NCBI GenBank assembly: GCA_964019695.1
Contig: OZ026526.1
Span: 13,909,754 to 13,973,753, forward strand
DNA: 64,000 bases
Reading direction: 5' to 3'
Source of the DNA: Loripinus fragilis
Taxonomy: Eukaryota > Mollusca > Bivalvia > Lucinida > Lucinidae
Shown here: piece by piece, positions 62,534-64,000 of the stretch
Position numbering within the stretch: the stretch's first letter is position 1
How the letters are laid out: each line of letters opens with the position of its first letter
Made by a program: the position numbers and the translations under genes
Notes under the pieces: generated by a model
Seen by the model: only the letters and a program-made list of their open reading frames with translations
What the model was told of the DNA's origin: nothing
Database searches by the model: none

Positions 62534-63035
62534 AACTTCCAATAAAGATTTCACATTCATTATGAAGAGTTTCACTTGAGTTATGTCATTTTTTCGTGAA
62601 AACCCATCCAGTTACGACACTTTGAGCATCTTTTTCATGGCAAAACCTCGTATCACAGTAAAATGAGCACCAAAACAATGGAATTTTTCATAGATACAAT
62701 ATTTTGAAGCATGATTGATGCTTTTTAAGGGGGTTCTAATTGGTCAAGAGCTAAGAGAATTTGACAGATTGTGCGCCATACGTTTGGTGTTCCCGCGTTG
62801 ACAAAAAGTCGTTTTGGTAAAAATCAGAGTTCCGAGGGTTTGACTCCTGACAGAAGATATGGTACAATGTACATGTAATAGGCTTAATTACTAGTAAAAT
62901 GACAATAAACAAAGTCACAGGACCAAATGGTCTTTTATTGCTCACCTGAGTCTAATATGATTATATCTAATATGGAAGTGAAGAGTATATCTTGTAAGTT
63001 CTCAGAAATTTTGGACGTCACTTCAGGACTGTAAA
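62534..63035. other. Intron sequence between e1 and e2
   Basis: No coding block or defined element. The open frame at 62751-62945 has no support. Confidence 0.3.
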
Positions 63036-63249
63036 TCTTGTTTTTTTTTGTTTTTGTTTGATTTGATTCTTTATGTCCTGTCAACAATCTTTCAGTTAAA
63101 CAGGAAAGAGTCTTCCTGGGTTTAACCAGTACTAAGCTAGGATAAATGTGTCTTGCTCAAGGACCACAACACAGTGACGACGGTGAAGCTCGAACCCGCG
63201 GCCCCTCCGTCTCGAGTTAAGCACTCTACCACTGAGCCACTGCGCTCCG
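63036..63249 (-). mobile_element. tRNA-derived SINE, family 2
   Basis: Minus strand A-box TGGCTCAGTGGTAG, B-box-like GGTTCGAGCTT, tail TCAAATCAAACAAAAACAAA. No clear target duplication. Confidence 0.85.
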
Positions 63250-63611
63250 TAAGAAAAAAGTTGTGTGAGATTAGGCATTGAATCCATGCCAATTTGGTTC
63301 AGCAGCTTAGGCAGAAAATGTGGACAATAAGAGGCCAATCTATACTACAAAGATCACACATGAGTTTTCATGCATAAACACTTGCCGGGTCCTGAGGAAG
63401 CTGTTTGAACACAAGGCAGCTGGGCTGACTAGTCAAACATCTCCCAAGGGACCCAGCTAGAGTTAATGCAATGAAAAAAACATGTGTGATGGTTATTCTT
63501 GCGTATTATACCCGATCTCAACCAAAATCACACTAAAATCACTGCTAAAACAGTAAAATATCATTCTTCTTACACCAGATTTCTTTAAACAAAATACCAT
63601 GAGCTGTAAAC
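63250..63611. other. Intron sequence
   Basis: No coding block or repeat recognised. Confidence 0.3.
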
Positions 63612-63635
63612 TCTCCAACATCATAGCCTCATCAC

Positions 63636-63709
63636 AATGTCATTACTACTTGCAATGTTTTCAAGATCTAAAGCATCAACAAAATGATAAGTCTGGGCTG
63701 CAACATTCT
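63636..63709 (-). CDS. Candidate host-gene exon e1
   Basis: Acceptor gcatgacgttatgcag (modest pyrimidine tract), donor gtgatg. Phase 1 in, phase 0 out: NVAAQTYHFVDALDLENIAS, then SNDI. The phase matches e2. An alternative donor gtagta 14 nt earlier gives phase 1. No ATG-containing first exon is visible above it, so the gene likely continues past 64 kb. Confidence 0.35.
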
Positions 63710-63716
63710 CTGCATA

Positions 63717-64000
63717 ACGTCATGCAAACAACTCGTGCCTCATCTTAAGTATTGTCAAGTGATTTGAACATGGATTTTCGTTCATTTGACAATGGCTTCA
63801 AACAGCTATGGGCATAGGTTTTATGCAAGAATATAAGACCATAATGACAGACATTGAATCAGGTGAGCTTAACAAAACATAAAATACTTTTATCACTAAA
63901 TGTATGACTGACAAGAAAAAATATCACAGACTAACCAAGTTGATTGTTTGTTTTGGGGTTTTAACTTTTTGGCTGCTTATGGCAACTAAATATCTTCTGC
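63717..64000. other. Window edge, no feature recognised
   Basis: AT-rich sequence without a coding block that I can support. Confidence 0.3.

Larger units (their letters stand above)
666..63709 (-). other. Span of an unidentified multi-exon minus-strand host gene
   Basis: Sixteen minus-strand blocks (numbered e1 at 63.7 kb to e16 at 0.67 kb) each show an acceptor AG after a pyrimidine tract, an open frame and, except for the last, a GT donor. Their phases join without a break: e1 (1 to 0), e2 (0 to 1), e3 to e8 (1 to 1), e9 (1 to 0), e10 to e14 (0 to 0), e15 (0 to 1), e16 (1 to stop). Summed coding length is about 1.7 kb. The product starts with a Pro/Gly-rich part, has a Lys/Arg-rich linker, then helix-rich segments rich in Leu/Ile. 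I do not recognise the family. e4 and e6-e15 are the firm core; e1-e3, e5 and e16 are weaker, and e1-e3 could belong to a neighbouring gene. The first exon and promoter are not seen and probably lie beyond 64 kb. Confidence 0.65.

Noticed and set aside
63132..63338. Minus-strand open frame of 68 codons
   Set aside because: It is the tRNA-like head and body of a SINE. The same frame appears in other SINE copies.
1..64000. Bacterial features such as operons, ribosome-binding sites and terminators
   Set aside because: Gene structure with introns, SINEs and LINEs shows the DNA is from an animal nuclear genome.

Overview
This 64-kb window is eukaryotic: AT-rich, intron-bearing, and mostly short non-autonomous transposons, tRNA-derived SINEs, minisatellites and one broken LINE. 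The repeat types (hairpin MITEs ending in TTAA, SINEs ending in ACAAACAAAC, pogo/Tigger-like MITEs, a hammerhead-ribozyme-like retroelement end) fit an invertebrate, most likely a bivalve or other mollusc. That assignment is inference; no marker gene is present.

The main gene content is a chain of short exons on the minus strand, apparently one host gene read from about 63.7 kb down to about 0.67 kb. I found sixteen candidate exons by looking for AG|open frame|GT blocks whose codon phases join. Eleven (44350-44667, 37248-37331, 34537-34641, 32134-32181, 29653-29726, 22322-22408, 20188-20355, 13702-13803, 11538-11642, 8907-9044, 2663-2750) have good splice sites and compatible phases. A microexon (38951-38980), three exons at the far 5' side (62.2-63.7 kb) and a terminal exon (666-760) are weaker. 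The predicted protein has a Pro/Gly-rich part, then a basic linker, then helix-rich segments. I do not recognise the family. Most exons lie outside the ORFs that a six-frame scan would highlight.

Other coding traces: a 5'-truncated LINE reverse-transcriptase tail with a C-terminal CCHC finger (59122-60279) inserted in a 71-bp minisatellite; an unidentified plus-strand ORF (4833-5276) followed by a hammerhead-like motif (6185-6263), perhaps a retroelement end; and frame-broken ORFs inside a TTAA-ended inverted-repeat element (44791-45720).

Layout: 0.9-2.65 kb 29-bp minisatellite with nested MITEs; 2.8-9.5 kb MITEs, a SINE and foldbacks; 9.5-14.3 kb TTAA MITEs and SINEs; 14.4-15.6 kb degenerate ~205-bp repeats; 15.95-19.06 kb large inverted-repeat element with a 42-bp array; 23.0-24.4 kb paired 425-bp repeats; 27.2-29.55 kb nested tandem repeats; 30-41 kb dense MITEs; 41.9-44 kb and 55.6-57 kb related ~130-bp arrays; 50.4-52.2 kb 47-bp minisatellite; 57.5-61.1 kb 71-bp minisatellite split by the LINE; 61.4-64 kb MITEs, a SINE and candidate 5' exons. 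The repeats make up the introns of the host gene. In one place (37.2-37.6 kb) a hairpin insertion is bracketed by a duplication of an exon start.
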